In this document: piece by piece, positions 1 to 7,981 of the stretch | Numbering within the stretch: position 1 is the stretch's first letter | How the letters are laid out: each line of letters starts with the position of its first letter | The notes under the pieces: model-generated | What the model saw: only the letters and a program-made list of their open reading frames with translations | What the model was told of the DNA's origin: nothing | Database searches by the model: none | Translations under genes and position numbers: made by a program | From: Candidatus Jordarchaeum sp. LHC_1308 | Lineage (GTDB): Archaea > Asgardarchaeota > Jordiarchaeia > Jordiarchaeales > Freyrarchaeaceae | Reading direction: 5' to 3' | DNA: 37,137 nucleotides | NCBI GenBank assembly: GCA_019057675.1 | Contig: JAHLWX010000008.1 | Span: 1 to 37,137 of the forward strand

Positions 1-1086
1 TTAACTGAAGAAGAGATTATCAAGAGAGTGATTGAAGCAGTTGAATACGCCAAAGAACATGGAGTTAAAGTGAGATTTACTCCTGAGGATGCAACTCGAA
101 CCGAGAGAGAATATTTAGTCAGAATCGGCTCAGCGGCAGTAGATGCAGGGGCAGACAGAATAAGCGTGGCGGATACCGTAGGAATAATGACCCCTGACAG
201 CATGTATGAGCTTGTGTCCTTCCTTTCAGGAAGATTGAAAGGTGCAGAGCTTGACGTACACTGCCATAACGACTTAGGACTAGCTGTTGCCAACTCTCTT
301 GCAGGAGTGAAGGCTGGGGCAAACGTGATTCATGTCACTGTAAACGGGCTCGGAGAGAGAGCAGGCATAGCATCCCTTTCGGAAGTAGCCGTTGCATTGA
401 AAGTACTGATGGGAATAGATCCCGGAATAAAGTTTCACAGGTTAATTGAACTCTCAAACATTGTTGAAAGGTATAGCGGGGTATATCTCGCCGCTCATAC
501 TCCGATAGTCGGAAATAACGCGTTTTCTCATAAAGCAGGAGTGCACGTAGCCGCCGTCTTGGCCGACCCGACCACGTATGAAGCCTTTGATCCGTCCATC
601 TTGGGAAGAAGCAGAAAAATAATCGTAGACAAGTATGCTGGTAAGCATGCCGTTAAAGCAAAGCTGGACGAGCTGGGAGTGGATGTAGATGATGAACAAC
701 TGGAAAAAATAACCAAGAAGATAAAAGAGCTTTCAGATAAAAAGAAGCGCATAGAGAACGCCGACATTTTATCAATAGCTGAAGAAGTGCTAGGACGAAA
801 CGTCAAAGGCGTGACGCCTGAAGGAGTTATGGGGATTGTTTTAGTGAAGGTCGAGTCACATGTTTACACGACGAACATAATAAGAAAAATCATAAACATT
901 CCTGGAGTAGAAAGCGCTTTTGAAGTGAGTGGAGATTACGACATAGTAACTTATGTTCAGACAAGGAATATGAGCGAATTAAACGAACGCATAGAGGCAA
1001 TCAGAAGCGTGAGAGGAGTTGAGAGAACCACAACAAAGATAGTGCTAAAGAGATTTGACAGCCAAAGTAAAAACAGCGTAAATTAG
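1..1086 (+). CDS. lysS: Homocitrate synthase with C-terminal RAM domain (5' truncated)
   Basis: Condenses acetyl-CoA with 2-oxoglutarate, the first step of the aminoadipate route to lysine. The reading frame is open from base 1, so the N-terminal roughly 100 residues lie outside the window; 361 residues are visible. The TIM barrel shows the metal-binding HCHND motif, then NGLGERAG, and the HTPIVGNNAFSHKAGVH segment typical of LysS rather than of isopropylmalate synthase. The last 80 residues form an Lrp/AsnC-type ligand-binding (RAM) domain, as in crenarchaeal LysS; in this family it is a likely site of allosteric control by lysine. It is convergent with the next gene, with about 20 nt between the stops, and lies about 5.9 kb from lysWXYZJK, which uses its downstream product. 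Isopropylmalate or citramalate synthase is the alternative, less likely because of the RAM domain and the lys neighbourhood. Confidence 0.85.
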   Translation, partial: LTEEEIIKRVIEAVEYAKEHGVKVRFTPEDATRTEREYLVRIGSAAVDAGADRISVADTVGIMTPDSMYELVSFLSGRLKGAELDVHCHNDLGLAVANSLAGVKAGANVIHVTVNGLGERAGIASLSEVAVALKVLMGIDPGIKFHRLIELSNIVERYSGVYLAAHTPIVGNNAFSHKAGVHVAAVLADPTTYEAFDPSILGRSRKIIVDKYAGKHAVKAKLDELGVDVDDEQLEKITKKIKELSDKKKRIENADILSIAEEVLGRNVKGVTPEGVMGIVLVKVESHVYTTNIIRKIINIPGVESAFEVSGDYDIVTYVQTRNMSELNERIEAIRSVRGVERTTTKIVLKRFDSQSKNSVN

Positions 1087-1090
1087 AAAA

Positions 1091-1107
1091 TATTTTTTAT
1101 CTTTTTT
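1091..1107 (+). terminator. T-rich terminator after lysS
   Basis: Just after the lysS TAA the plus strand has two T-runs (TTTTTT at 1093-1098 and 1102-1107). Poly-T tracts act as intrinsic terminators in archaea. There is no hairpin. The second run touches the stop codon of the convergent gene. Confidence 0.45.
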
Positions 1108-2396
1108 CATGTCCTCTGTTTTGCCACAAATACGCAGTTTTCACTTCCACAAGCCGCGCATTCAACCTCTTCGACGATATATGGAATCTCGTAAACTGCT
1201 TCCGCTAAACCTCTTATGACTCCTTTGAAGTTAAAACATATCGGGATCTTGTAGATTCTTCCCGGCTGAACCATTATAGAGTTTTTAACTATTACCTTTA
1301 TTATTGAAGGAGCATTTCTCATGTCTGCTTCCACAAGTCCCCAGCCAGCTAAGCTGGCAGTCTCTAATCCTCTAATGAAAAGCTCGTTTTCTGTAAATGG
1401 AAAAACATCACGGAGCCGGCGGATAGTTCTATGTGCTATATTATATACGGCGCTTTCTAAAACAGACCCGATTTGTTCTATCACGTTTTCCTCTATACCC
1501 TTTCTCACAATTTCATGAAGAAATATCGCGGGTAGAATCGTTATACGTCCAAACTCACCTATTATCTGGCTCCTAATACTGCCTTCAGAGTCCATGGTTA
1601 CCGTCGTTTTTATAGAATCGAAGGAGGAAAGTATGTCGTTTCCAATAAGGACCTCGCGTTCCCTAAACTTTAAGGAGTATGGTGTTGCTATGCGAACACA
1701 TTGTAAACCGGCATTCTTAATCACGGTAATGAAACTTTTCGTAATCCCCTTAGTCTCGGAGCTCCTAAGTTCTATTACAGTGTCAGCAATGTGTTCTGCA
1801 GTTGCAACAACGCTACGTTCATGCATTTCTCTGTTTAATGAAGTAAAGAAAAGGTCATTTAGAAGTTTAACCTTTGACTTTATGTCCCACAGGAAATGTA
1901 AACACCTGTCGGGATCCCCCGTGGAGAATATGGTTGTGGAGAATTGATTGTAGATCCAAGTAACTTTCATTCCTGGGAAGGGAATTCCTTTAAGCTTTTC
2001 ATCTCTGAACTTCTTCAATACATACATTATGTGGTTCAAGTCATTCGTCCTTGCAACAATTTCTATGTTTGATTCCGAAGTCCCAGCTACACCCATATAG
2101 CTACTAAAAAGGTCTATGTAAAAGAGGCGGTTTTCTCTTAAAGCCGCACTCGTAACTTCAGGAGCATAAAGCTGAGGGTATGTTTGAGATGGCGGATCTG
2201 TAGTTATTAGGATAATAGCTTCGCCTCTCTCTAGGAGGTTTAGGGATAACATGCCAAGTAAAGCTGAAGCATCTTGAGCAGTACCACTATCACAAAGAAT
2301 AAGGACTACGGATCCCCGGGGGATTCCACCTCCACATAAGAAATCTAGACCTGCAATCCCGGTGCTTGCAAGATTTTCATACAAATTTTCCGCCAC
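1107..2396 (-). CDS. KaiC/RadA-like ATPase domain protein with C-terminal V4R domain
   Basis: 429 aa with a GTG start. Residues 1 to about 230 resemble KaiC/RAD55-type RecA-fold proteins: an STGIAGLDFLCGGGIPRGS opening and a beta strand before the P-loop position. The Walker A is degenerate, reading CDSGTAQDAS where GPPGSGKT is expected, so ATP binding is doubtful. From about residue 275 to the end lies a V4R (4-vinyl reductase) small-molecule-binding domain, ending with a CAACGSENC cysteine cluster that could bind zinc. V4R domains sense hydrophobic ligands or metals in several signalling proteins; a sensor or regulatory role is inference. The gene stands alone between atpA (same strand, 163 nt upstream) and convergent lysS. 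The upstream region is AT-rich with no clear ribosome site before the GTG. The exact function is unknown. Confidence 0.7.
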   Translation of the reverse strand: MAENLYENLASTGIAGLDFLCGGGIPRGSVVLILCDSGTAQDASALLGMLSLNLLERGEAIILITTDPPSQTYPQLYAPEVTSAALRENRLFYIDLFSSYMGVAGTSESNIEIVARTNDLNHIMYVLKKFRDEKLKGIPFPGMKVTWIYNQFSTTIFSTGDPDRCLHFLWDIKSKVKLLNDLFFTSLNREMHERSVVATAEHIADTVIELRSSETKGITKSFITVIKNAGLQCVRIATPYSLKFREREVLIGNDILSSFDSIKTTVTMDSEGSIRSQIIGEFGRITILPAIFLHEIVRKGIEENVIEQIGSVLESAVYNIAHRTIRRLRDVFPFTENELFIRGLETASLAGWGLVEADMRNAPSIIKVIVKNSIMVQPGRIYKIPICFNFKGVIRGLAEAVYEIPYIVEEVECAACGSENCVFVAKQRT

Positions 2397-2524
2397 CTAG
2401 AGAGACGTCAAAACGACTTTAAAAAAATCACATAATAAAGATTTTTGTAAGGTAAACTGCTTCTCACATTTAACTATCTGTTGAAGAACTTATTTATATT
2501 TTCCTCGAATATCTTGATAGTACA

Positions 2525-2552
2525 TAATAAAAAAAAGAGAAGATTGATTAAA
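2525..2552 (-). terminator. T-rich terminator after atpA
   Basis: On the minus strand, 8-35 nt after the atpA stop, there is a pyrimidine stretch ending in eight T (A-run 2529-2536 on the plus strand). It fits an archaeal poly-T terminator and would separate atpA from the downstream V4R gene. Confidence 0.45.
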
Positions 2553-2559
2553 AATGAGT

Positions 2560-4350
2560 TTAAATTGCAGTTTCTACAACGGCATCCTTAAATAATTTGC
2601 TCATCTTCACAATGAGGGAGTCGACGTATTCCTCGATCTTATCATTTGGCACAACTTTCATGCGTGCAATTTCATCTCTTACCGGAAGACTTAGAATACT
2701 TGATATTGAAACGCCCTTAGCTACGCTGTCGCGCATCATGTGGTAAAAGGCAATTATCGCCTTCAACATGAGGTATGATTTCTTCGGATCACAAAACGTG
2801 TCAATTGGATGGAGAGCTGACTGCTGTAAGTAGTCTTCTCTTATCATTCTGGCAGCTTCAAGAATTACGCGTTCGCTTTCTGGTAGGGCGTCTGGACCAA
2901 CAAGCTGAACGATCTCTTTAAGCTCTTCCTCACGCTGTAAAAGGAACATGGCCTCTTTACGTAGCTCGGAGAACTCTGAGCTGACCTCGCGCTTGAACCA
3001 GTCTTCTAAGTTTTCTATGTAAAGGCTGTAGCTTTGAAGCCAGTGTATGGCAGGGAAGTGTCTTCTACTTGCCAAATCCTTATTAAGTGCCCAGAAGACT
3101 TTAACTACACGCAGAGTGTTTGTCGTAACAGGCTCACTAAAGTCCCCTCCAGGAGGAGAAACCGCGCCACAAATCGTGACCGACCCGTATCTTGGATTAT
3201 CGTCTACAGATCCCAAGGTTATCACTCGCCCTGCCCTTTCGTAAAACTCCGCAAGTCTAGATCCTAAATACGCGGGGAATCCCTCTTCTCCAGGCATTTC
3301 CTCAAGCCTGCCACTTATCTCGCGTAGGGCTTCAGCCCATCTTGAAGTGGAGTCGGCCATGAGCGCCACATTGTATCCCTGGTCTCTGAAATATTCTGCA
3401 ATAGTAATACCAGTGTAAATTGACGCTTCTCTAGCAGCCACAGGCATATTGCTTGTGTTAGCTATGAGAACAGTCCTGTTCATTAACAGCTCCCCGGTGC
3501 GGGGGTCCTCCAGCTTCGGGAAGTCCTCCAGAACTTCAGTCATCTCGTTTCCGCGTTCTCCACAGCCAACATAAACTATTATGTCTGCCGACGCATACTT
3601 TGCCAGCTGGTGTAACATAACCGTTTTACCTGTACCGAAACCGCCCGGTATAGCAGCTGTGCCGCCCATTGCCACGGGGAAAAATGTATCGATTATCCTT
3701 TGCCCAGTTATAAGCGGCACAGACGACTCCAACTTTCTTAGAACTGGCCTTGGTTGCCTCACAGGCCACTTTGAGAGCAACTTCACTTCGTGGACTACCC
3801 CTCTCCGCGCCTCTATCTTTGCCACTGTATCGGTTACAAGGTAATCTCCTTCAGGTGCTAACTCAACTATCCTGCCCTCTACGCCTACAGGAACCAGAAC
3901 CTTTATTGTTACTAATTTTTTCTCTGGAACTTCACCGATTATTTGACCTTGAACAACGTGATCGCCTTCATTAACTGACGGGATAAAACGCCATTTCTTA
4001 CTTCTTGGAAGCGCGTCAGCAACAGCGCCTCTCCTTATAAAGTCACCTGTTAAATCCTTTATCCTCGGTAGGGGACGCTGAATGCCATCAAAAATTTGTC
4101 CTATCAAGCCTGGACCAAGCTCCACGGAGAGAGGCATTCCAGTTGCGATTACGGACTCGCCGGGCTTCAAGCCTGATGTCTCTTCATACACCTGTATTGT
4201 CGCCTTATCGCCTTCGACCTTGTTCACTTCTCCTATAAGTTTTTCCTCCCCGACCATGCAGACCTCATACATTTGAACTCCCACAAGTCCTTCAGCTTCC
4301 ACGACTGGACCAGACACCCTTATGATTTTCCCCAATTTCTCCTTCGACAT
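2560..4350 (-). CDS. atpA: A-type ATP synthase catalytic subunit A
   Basis: 596 aa, normal length for the archaeal/V-type catalytic A subunit, which hydrolyses or makes ATP in the A3B3 head of the membrane rotary ATPase. Visible features: N-terminal beta barrel, the extra non-homologous region at about residues 110-200 that distinguishes A from B subunits, Walker A GGFGTGKT near residue 237 (GPFGSGKT in most relatives), the catalytic glutamate in CGERGNEM, and [25 protein letters not shown] split over the nucleotide site region. The ATG start at 4350 follows a weak GGAG and a TATA-like box. No other ATPase subunit gene is adjacent: an EMC6-like gene lies upstream and a V4R protein downstream. 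In most archaea atpA sits beside atpB and atpD, so the isolated position is unusual. Confidence 0.97.
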   Translation of the reverse strand: MSKEKLGKIIRVSGPVVEAEGLVGVQMYEVCMVGEEKLIGEVNKVEGDKATIQVYEETSGLKPGESVIATGMPLSVELGPGLIGQIFDGIQRPLPRIKDLTGDFIRRGAVADALPRSKKWRFIPSVNEGDHVVQGQIIGEVPEKKLVTIKVLVPVGVEGRIVELAPEGDYLVTDTVAKIEARRGVVHEVKLLSKWPVRQPRPVLRKLESSVPLITGQRIIDTFFPVAMGGTAAIPGGFGTGKTVMLHQLAKYASADIIVYVGCGERGNEMTEVLEDFPKLEDPRTGELLMNRTVLIANTSNMPVAAREASIYTGITIAEYFRDQGYNVALMADSTSRWAEALREISGRLEEMPGEEGFPAYLGSRLAEFYERAGRVITLGSVDDNPRYGSVTICGAVSPPGGDFSEPVTTNTLRVVKVFWALNKDLASRRHFPAIHWLQSYSLYIENLEDWFKREVSSEFSELRKEAMFLLQREEELKEIVQLVGPDALPESERVILEAARMIREDYLQQSALHPIDTFCDPKKSYLMLKAIIAFYHMMRDSVAKGVSISSILSLPVRDEIARMKVVPNDKIEEYVDSLIVKMSKLFKDAVVETAI

Positions 4351-4406
4351 TTCAAACCATCTCCATCATCGAGAAAGTTCTTGTTATGTAATGGCTTAAA
4401 CATTCC

Positions 4407-4415
4407 TTTTAAAAG
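4407..4415 (-). promoter_or_regulatory. TATA box for atpA
   Basis: The minus strand reads CTTTTAAAAG at about 60 nt before the ATG. Initiation about 25 nt downstream would leave a leader of roughly 35 nt that contains the weak GGAG. It is the only good box in the gap. Confidence 0.4.
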
Positions 4416-4457
4416 ATTTGGTTACTTAAGTTCTTGCAGAAAACGCTAGGAGCTGAA

Positions 4458-4814
4458 CTACACGGCTAAAATGTTGTATGCAACCGTCCATAAGGTAAGC
4501 CAAAGGAAGAACGCTGTTATAATGCCAGACGTGAAGAACGGGGACCAGCCTCCAATTTGTTCAGGAGTTATTTTTAATAGGAAGCGTGAAAAAATAAATG
4601 GAAGAACCAGGAATAAGAACGCTCCTGAAAGCGCCGCTACAGCGGATGCGAGTGAAGGGAATAATAGTTCAGAGATGGGTGGATTAAGGACGGGCTTTAT
4701 TATCGTGCTTACCAGTGACGCCATAATTGCTGTGAGGTTTCTAATCCACCATATTTTCTCTTTAGGCGGCTGCGCTCTCCACTTCTCCCTTAACCTTAAA
4801 GAGAACCTCTTCAA
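4458..4814 (-). CDS. Small three-helix membrane protein, EMC6-like
   Basis: 118 aa from a TTG start at 4814, chosen because GAGGTGAT lies 4 nt upstream on the minus strand; the open frame runs further back but without a ribosome site. The N-terminus is basic (KRFSLRLREKWR), followed by three hydrophobic segments at about residues 26-45, 50-75 and 90-116. The last segment, PFFTSGIITAFFLWLTLWT followed by VAY, matches in pattern (P-x-F-T-x-G-x-I-x3-F-x5-W-T-x2-Y) the last helix of eukaryotic EMC6 as I remember it, and the length also agrees (110 aa in human). EMC6 is the subunit of the ER membrane protein complex that pairs with the Oxa1-type insertase EMC3. The homology is my recognition, not a search result. 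The gene is head-to-head with rqcH, with 37 nt between the starts. Confidence 0.6.
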   Translation of the reverse strand: MKRFSLRLREKWRAQPPKEKIWWIRNLTAIMASLVSTIIKPVLNPPISELLFPSLASAVAALSGAFLFLVLPFIFSRFLLKITPEQIGGWSPFFTSGIITAFFLWLTLWTVAYNILAV

Positions 4815-4851
4815 TAGTATCACCTCTTTTGGGGGTTTCCTGTTGGAAGCA

Positions 4852-6825
4852 ATGTCGAGTCTTGATATCGCAGTTATAGTGTCCGAGCTGAGCAAAATTC
4901 TGGTTGGTGGCAGGATACGTAACATCTACCAGATCGACGGGATCTTTATCTTCAGGATCCGGGCGGGTTGTGAAGATTTCCACTTGCTTGTGGAGCCCGG
5001 TAGAAGAATTCACCTTACATGGTATGATAGAGTGAAGCCTAGGTTTCCTCCACCATTCTGTATGACGCTCAGGAAGCACTTGAATCATGGCAGGATCCTC
5101 TCTATGCAACAATATGATTTTGACCGGGTCGTTATGCTAAGTATCGGTCTTGCCGAAAATAAGGCTTCTCTGGTTTTTGAGCTTTTCGGAGACGGAAACA
5201 TTATACTTCTTGATGGAGGGGGAAAAATAATTGCCGCAGAAAAATACGCCTCAATGAAGGATAGAGACATCCTTCCTAAAAAAGAGTACTTTTTCCCACC
5301 ATCTAGAGGAAGGGATCCTCGGAGCATGAGTTTCGAGGAGTTCAGGGAAGTTTTAACTAAGGATAAGAGAAGCGTTGCAGCCGCCCTTGTCAGGAGTATC
5401 AGCATCGGGGGAGTTTTAGCTGAAGAAGTGTGCGTAAGAGGAGGCATTGATAAAGAAAGAGATGTTGGTTCGCTTTCAGACGAAGAAGTGCATGCTTTGT
5501 TTAAGGCATTAACAGAGATATTAGAAGAAGCTGTTGGGGGAAAAGGCAGTCCAAGTATACTTTTTAGAGGAGAGGAGGCGGTGATTGTTTCTCCTGTCAA
5601 GCTGAAAACATATAGTGGGGAGGGATTCTTGTGGAGAAACTTTGAAAGTTTCAACAGAGCCGCAGACGAGTTCTACTCTAAAAAGGAAGAGTTGAGAGTT
5701 GAAGAAGAAAAAGGGAAGAAGAAGCGTGAGGAAGAAGACAGGTTTCAGAGGATGCTGGAGGCGCAAAGGGAGAATCTTCAGAGAATGATCGAGGATGAAG
5801 AAAGGTATCGCAGGTATGGGAATCTGTTATATGAGAACATTTACACTGTAAGTCAACTACTTGAAGCCGTGATTTCAGCCAGAAAGAAAAACTATTCTTG
5901 GCAGGAAATAGAGAAAAAAATCAGATCAGTAAAGGAGAGGAACCCAGTAGCCAAGATTTTTGCAGGAGTAAAACCTCGTGAGGGTCGCATCCTAGTTGAG
6001 TTAGATGAGGAGATCATACCACTTGACATTAAATTGTCAGCCGTCGAGAACGCTAATAGTTTTTACGAGAAAGCCAAGAAGGCTACAGCCAAGGCTGAGA
6101 GAATCAAGAAAGTCATAGAGGAAACGCTAAAGAAAATGGAGGAGGTTAAAGAAAAAGAGAGAGAAGTTCAGTTTATGCTTAGACGCAGAAGAAAAAAGAA
6201 GTGGTATGAGGTCTACCGGTGGATGGTTTCATCTGATGGGTTCCTAGTTCTTGGAGGAAAGGATGCCAAAAGCAATATTGCCCTTTACAAAAGAATGGAG
6301 CCAAAGGACATTTTCTTTCACGCTGAAGTGCATGGGGCACCTGTAGTAATAATAAAGACAGAGGGAAGAACATGCCCTGAGGGCACGCTTAAGGAGGCAG
6401 CTCAGTTTGCTGTTTCATATTCGAGGGCATGGAAGGAACATTTGCTTCAGGCGGACGCATATTGGGTTTATCCAGATCAAGTCTCTGAAACACCTCCGTC
6501 AGGCGAGTATTTACCCAAGGGAGGATTAATGATCAAAGGAAAGAGAAATTATTTACGTAATGTACCGCTGGAATTATCCGTCGGAGTAATCAAAGAGGAG
6601 GACGAAGTGAAAGTAATAGCAGGAGCTCCATCAGCTGTTTCCAAGAAAACATCAATTTTTGCTAAAATTAAACCGGGAGGGTTGCCTTCAAGTAAACTTG
6701 CAGAAGCGATAAGAAGCATTCTGGCTAAAAAGGCACCTCAAGAATTAGCTGAGATAATTTTAAAAATTCCATTAGACGAGTTTCAAAGCGTGCTTCCACC
6801 CGGCGAGGGAGAGATAATTGAATGA
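4852..6825 (+). CDS. rqcH: Ribosome quality-control protein RqcH (NFACT family)
   Basis: 657 aa, the usual length for archaeal RqcH/Rqc2/NEMF. The family binds split large ribosomal subunits carrying peptidyl-tRNA and recruits tRNA to add C-terminal tails to stalled chains. Visible domains: NFACT-N from residue 1 (MSSLDIAVIVSELSKIL, then GRIRNIYQ), helix-hairpin-helix region, a long charged coiled coil at about residues 270-450, and NFACT-R at about 470-560 with KDIFFHAEVHGAPVVIIKT. The frame is open further upstream to 4471, but family alignment and the divergent gene place the start at ATG 4852. It ends 10 nt before the TATA box of the lysW operon. Confidence 0.92.
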   Translation: MSSLDIAVIVSELSKILVGGRIRNIYQIDGIFIFRIRAGCEDFHLLVEPGRRIHLTWYDRVKPRFPPPFCMTLRKHLNHGRILSMQQYDFDRVVMLSIGLAENKASLVFELFGDGNIILLDGGGKIIAAEKYASMKDRDILPKKEYFFPPSRGRDPRSMSFEEFREVLTKDKRSVAAALVRSISIGGVLAEEVCVRGGIDKERDVGSLSDEEVHALFKALTEILEEAVGGKGSPSILFRGEEAVIVSPVKLKTYSGEGFLWRNFESFNRAADEFYSKKEELRVEEEKGKKKREEEDRFQRMLEAQRENLQRMIEDEERYRRYGNLLYENIYTVSQLLEAVISARKKNYSWQEIEKKIRSVKERNPVAKIFAGVKPREGRILVELDEEIIPLDIKLSAVENANSFYEKAKKATAKAERIKKVIEETLKKMEEVKEKEREVQFMLRRRRKKKWYEVYRWMVSSDGFLVLGGKDAKSNIALYKRMEPKDIFFHAEVHGAPVVIIKTEGRTCPEGTLKEAAQFAVSYSRAWKEHLLQADAYWVYPDQVSETPPSGEYLPKGGLMIKGKRNYLRNVPLELSVGVIKEEDEVKVIAGAPSAVSKKTSIFAKIKPGGLPSSKLAEAIRSILAKKAPQELAEIILKIPLDEFQSVLPPGEGEIIE

Positions 6826-6835
6826 TGAGAAAATA

Positions 6836-6843
6836 TTTATAAA
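6836..6843 (+). promoter_or_regulatory. TATA box of the lysWXYZJK operon
   Basis: TTTATAAA lies 10 nt after the rqcH stop in an AT-rich stretch. A start of transcription about 26 nt further on would be near 6866, giving lysW a leader of about 80 nt. Confidence 0.6.
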
Positions 6844-6858
6844 AACGGAGCGGGTTTA

Positions 6859-6936
6859 GAGTCGTGTCCGACTCCTTCGCCGGTATTAAACGGCGAAGAC
6901 TTTGAGATAAGAAACCTAGGACGTTTTGGTTCTAGG
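6859..6936 (+). promoter_or_regulatory. Structured lysW leader: three consecutive stem-loops
   Basis: Three inverted repeats lie in tandem between the TATA box and lysW. Hairpin 1 is GAGTCG 6859-6864 with CGACTC 6869-6874 (6 bp, loop TGTC). Hairpin 2 is CTTCGCCG 6875-6882 with CGGCGAAG 6891-6898 (8 bp, loop GTATTAAA). Hairpin 3 is CCTAGGAC 6915-6922 with GTTCTAGG 6929-6936 (8 bp with one G-U, loop GTTTTG). The 3' arm of hairpin 3 overlaps the first three bases of the ribosome site AGGAGGTG (6934-6941). Hairpin 1 may straddle the transcription start and so could be a DNA operator. Leader-based control of lysine/arginine synthesis is inference. Confidence 0.55.
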
Positions 6937-6947
6937 AGGTGCTGGAT

Positions 6948-7121
6948 TTGGCTAAAGGTAATTGCCCCGAATGCGATGCAAAAATAGAGATAGAGGATCC
7001 CGTTATAAGAGAAGTTACAGAGTGCCCTGAATGTGGCGCTGAATTAGAAGTCGTTGAGGTTAAAGGGGACAAGATTAAGTTTTCAGTTGTTGAGCTTTCA
7101 GGAGAAGACTGGGGAGAGTAA
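6948..7121 (+). CDS. lysW: Amino-group carrier protein LysW
   Basis: 57 aa, acidic. LysW carries aminoadipate (and in many archaea glutamate) attached to the gamma-carboxyl of its C-terminal glutamate during lysine/arginine synthesis. The family hallmark EDWGE is at the C-terminus. A zinc ribbon is formed by CPEC near residue 5 and CPEC near residue 28. The TTG at 6948 is chosen as start because AGGAGGTG ends 6 nt upstream; the GTG at 6939 lies inside that ribosome site. It is first in an operon with lysXYZJK; lysX starts 2 nt after its stop. Confidence 0.95.
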   Translation: MAKGNCPECDAKIEIEDPVIREVTECPECGAELEVVEVKGDKIKFSVVELSGEDWGE

Positions 7122-7123
7122 GC

Positions 7124-7981
7124 TTGGTTACAATAGGACTAATATGCGACAGAGTTCGCTGGGATGAGAAAGAATTAATCAAGGCAGTAAGGAAGCGTGG
7201 TGCTAAACCACTAATCATAGACCAAAAAAACATTTTTTTTGACATAACAGGATGCAGCGACAACATACCTGAAGCAGACATTTACCTCCAGAGGAGCGTA
7301 AGCACGCTTAAGGGACTTTATATCTCAAAGATCTTAGAGGAGAAAGGTCACACTGTGATAAACTCGTTTGAATCCTCTAGGATCTGCGCAGACAAGCTCC
7401 TTACAACCTTAGCACTAGCTAAGGCAGGTATACCCACGCCGCGTACATTGGTAGCCTTCGACATAGAATCAGGATTAGAAGCATTAGAACAGTTGAGGTA
7501 TCCTGCCGTAATTAAACCAGTTATAGGAAGCTGGGGACGCTTCGTCGCCCTATTAAAAGACCGACAAACAGCAAGGTCTATTATGGAGGAAAGGGTATTC
7601 ATGGGCGCTTTGTACCAAACTTTCTATATTCAAGAATACATAGAGAAGATAGATAAGAAAGATATAAGAAGTTTTGTTGTAGGAGACCGCGTTATAGCTG
7701 CCATATACAGAGTTGCGGTTAAAGATGAATTGAGAACAAACACGGCGCTTGGAGGACGTGCCGAACCATGCCCGATAACGCCTGAAATAGAAAACTTAAG
7801 TTTGAGGGCGGCAGAGGCAGTCGGAGGAAATGGAGTTTACGGTATAGACATACTTATTGGAGATAAAGGGATGGTGGTTAACGAGGTGAACCATACCGTG
7901 GAGTTTCACACAACTGTTCCTGTAACAGGGATAGATGTTCCGGGATTAATTATAGATTACGTTCTGGAGAGGGTTAAATGA
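7124..7981 (+). CDS. lysX: LysW-aminoadipate (glutamate) ligase, ATP-grasp
   Basis: 285 aa, family length. It joins the alpha-amino group of 2-aminoadipate, and perhaps of glutamate, to the LysW C-terminus using ATP. The ATP-grasp fold is visible: a RimK-like N-terminal domain, KPVIGSWGRF in the ATP-binding lid, IQEYIE, the central RSFVVGDRV strand and the metal-binding NEVNHTVEF near the end. The TTG start at 7124 comes 2 nt after lysW; the lysX stop overlaps the lysY start by four bases (ATGA). Only one ligase gene is in the window, so it may serve both pathways, or a separate argX lies elsewhere. Confidence 0.93.
   Translation: MVTIGLICDRVRWDEKELIKAVRKRGAKPLIIDQKNIFFDITGCSDNIPEADIYLQRSVSTLKGLYISKILEEKGHTVINSFESSRICADKLLTTLALAKAGIPTPRTLVAFDIESGLEALEQLRYPAVIKPVIGSWGRFVALLKDRQTARSIMEERVFMGALYQTFYIQEYIEKIDKKDIRSFVVGDRVIAAIYRVAVKDELRTNTALGGRAEPCPITPEIENLSLRAAEAVGGNGVYGIDILIGDKGMVVNEVNHTVEFHTTVPVTGIDVPGLIIDYVLERVK

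Noticed and set aside
4471-4851. N-terminal extension of rqcH to 4471
   Set aside because: The extra 127 residues have no family counterpart and overlap the better-supported EMC6-like gene on the other strand.
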